6,878 bases of DNA from Verrucomicrobiota bacterium (lineage in GTDB: Bacteria > Verrucomicrobiota > Verrucomicrobiia > Verrucomicrobiales > Verrucomicrobiaceae): assembly GCA_021413535.1 (NCBI GenBank), contig JAIOQF010000159.1, forward strand, positions 1 through 6,878. The letters are read 5' to 3'. Both the position numbers and the translations under genes were made by a program. Shown one piece after another: positions 5,946-6,878 of this stretch. The notes below the pieces were generated by a model. The model was not told the origin of the DNA and made no database searches. It saw nothing but the letters and a program-made list of their open reading frames with translations. Within the stretch, counting starts at the first letter, position 1; each line of letters starts with the position of its first letter.

Positions 5946-5972
5946 GGGCGGCAATGTCCGCCCTGATTTTTT
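5946..5972 (+). terminator. Rho-independent terminator after fabI
   Basis: GGGCGG (5946-5951), a six-base loop, then CCGCCC (5958-5963) make a perfect six-pair all-GC stem, followed by TGA and six Ts (5967-5972). It lies 41 bp after the fabI stop. The T-run is only on the plus strand, so it serves fabI and not the convergent cytochrome gene. Confidence 0.85.
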
Positions 5973-5981
5973 AAGGTCGGA

Positions 5982-5998
5982 GGGTGTCCCGCGGACCC
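5982..5998. repeat. second small hairpin in the fabI-cytochrome gap
   Basis: GGGT (5982-5985) pairs with ACCC (5995-5998), and CC (5988-5989) pairs with GG (5993-5994), leaving a two-base bulge and a three-base loop. No T-run follows on either strand, so it is not a standard terminator. The rest of the 161-bp gap (5905-6065) holds a purine-rich stretch just after fabI and nothing else recognised. Confidence 0.35.
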
Positions 5999-6065
5999 AC
6001 ATTCTTCTAATTGCCCAGAATCATTGGCAGACCCCTTTCACGCATTCCTTGCGATTGTCGAGCGG

Positions 6066-6878
6066 TTACGGTAATCCGGCTTTGAGTTCCTCAATCGTCC
6101 ACGGTGCGGTGCGCGCTTTCGTGGCGGCGCGGAGTTTTATCACGTCGTCCTTTGTGACCATCTCGCCGTTGTTGCCGAAGGCTTTGCGCACGTAGCAGGC
6201 GACGTCGGCGATCCAGTCGTCGGAGTTTGTGCCCATCGTGACCATCTGTGCTTCATAGGTCTTTCCATTAACAGGACCGGCAAGTCCATGCAAAAGAACA
6301 CGCAGCAGCGCATCTCCCTGGACGACGGTTTTTGATCCGGTAAGCGGCGGGGCCAGCGTGACACCTTCGCGACCGGGCATTGGCATGCCTTTGCCATCGG
6401 AGCCGTGGCACGCGAAGCAGAGCGAGCTGAAGATTTCCTGGCCGTTCTTAAGCTGCTTTTCCTGCTGCTTCGTAAACTTACCGGCGATCTTCGGTGGCTT
6501 GATGAGAAGCTGGCTGCCGATATCCTTTACGCCGGCGGACGGACTGGTGAGGATGATGTTCTGCGCGTTTTTATTCCAATCGGGCCAGTTGAGGAGCTTG
6601 CTAGTCATTACGACCTGTAACACGACGTTTGGATCGCTGTCCTTTGCTAGAGCGGTGATGTCCGCGATGAGTGAAGCGTCGGCTTTCGTTTTCAAAAGTG
6701 TCTCAGCAGCACGGATGGCGCCGGTGCGGAGCATCGGATTTTCGTCGTGCATCTTGCCACGCACGAGTTCGGACGTGAGCGCGCCTAGGCCTTCGAGCGT
6801 CCACATCGCGTGAAGCCGCGCGAGATGATTCTTTGATGACTCGGCCATCTTCACAAGCGCGGGCACGACGGATTTGTC
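6066..6878 (-). CDS. HEAT-repeat protein with C-terminal c-type cytochrome domain (5' end missing)
   Basis: The last 270 residues of a larger protein; the frame is open through the right edge, so the GTG at 6864-6866 is not its start. The N-terminal part of what is visible (to about residue 125) is helical HEAT-like repeats, e.g. HLARLHAMWTLEGLG and MLRTGAIRAAETLL. After a KQQEKQLKNGQEIF junction comes a class I cytochrome c domain with one haem site, CFACH (codons 6405-6419), then APPLTG and a candidate axial Met in QMVTMGTNSDDW, ending with a DVACYVRKAFG helix. Haem c attachment implies export to the periplasm; the signal peptide would be in the missing part. This architecture is common in Verrucomicrobiota and Planctomycetota, often behind a sugar- or alcohol-dehydrogenase-like propeller, with a presumed electron-transfer role. 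Substrate and partner are unknown. It is convergent with fabI. Confidence 0.88.
   Translation of the reverse strand, partial: DKSVVPALVKMAESSKNHLARLHAMWTLEGLGALTSELVRGKMHDENPMLRTGAIRAAETLLKTKADASLIADITALAKDSDPNVVLQVVMTSKLLNWPDWNKNAQNIILTSPSAGVKDIGSQLLIKPPKIAGKFTKQQEKQLKNGQEIFSSLCFACHGSDGKGMPMPGREGVTLAPPLTGSKTVVQGDALLRVLLHGLAGPVNGKTYEAQMVTMGTNSDDWIADVACYVRKAFGNNGEMVTKDDVIKLRAATKARTAPWTIEELKAGLP

Noticed and set aside
6864..6866. GTG as the start of the HEAT/cytochrome gene
   Set aside because: The frame continues in HEAT-like sequence to the window edge, and the protein needs a signal peptide for haem attachment, so the true start lies outside.

Overview
This GC-rich bacterial window carries seven recognisable coding regions, two of them cut by the window edges. 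The best guess for the host is the PVC superphylum, probably Verrucomicrobiota. The main support is the right-edge gene, a HEAT-repeat protein ending in a c-type cytochrome domain, an architecture abundant in that group. Weak or absent Shine-Dalgarno sequences agree with this. The assignment is an inference, not a proof.

Left block (1-2469, minus strand). In transcription order there is a zinc-dependent HDAC/AcuC-type deacetylase (1495-2469), a malate/L-lactate dehydrogenase-family NAD(P)-dependent oxidoreductase (280-1404) and the N-terminal 78 residues of alanine dehydrogenase (1-234). Gaps of 90 and 45 bp fit one operon. Two of the three are redox enzymes of the 2-oxoacid/2-hydroxyacid/amino-acid type, so the block looks like pyruvate-level carbon metabolism plus a deacetylase.

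Central block (2515-5087, plus strand). Divergent from the deacetylase, with only about 45 bp between start codons, is what should be one protein of about 900 residues. It would be an ADP-forming acyl-CoA synthetase (CoA-binding, succinyl-CoA-ligase-like and ATP-grasp domains) fused to a C-terminal GNAT acetyltransferase, the general layout of the protein acetyltransferase Pat/YfiQ. It is broken twice. An in-frame TAA lies at 3556-3558. A frameshift at about 4650 coincides with apparent loss of the linker and first strand of the GNAT domain. Everything else in the three pieces is well conserved, including the catalytic His of the synthetase. This points to recent decay, a split gene, or an assembly or sequence error.

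Right block. fabI (enoyl-ACP reductase, 5122-5904) follows 34 bp after the GNAT stop and ends at a clear intrinsic terminator (5946-5972). The HEAT/cytochrome c gene (6066-6878, minus strand, 5' end outside the window) converges on it.

The most interesting reading is a divergent acetylation writer (acyl-CoA synthetase-GNAT) and eraser (HDAC-like) pair beside pyruvate/acetyl-CoA and fatty-acid genes, with the writer reading frame disrupted. No tRNA, rRNA, CRISPR array or insertion sequence was seen.
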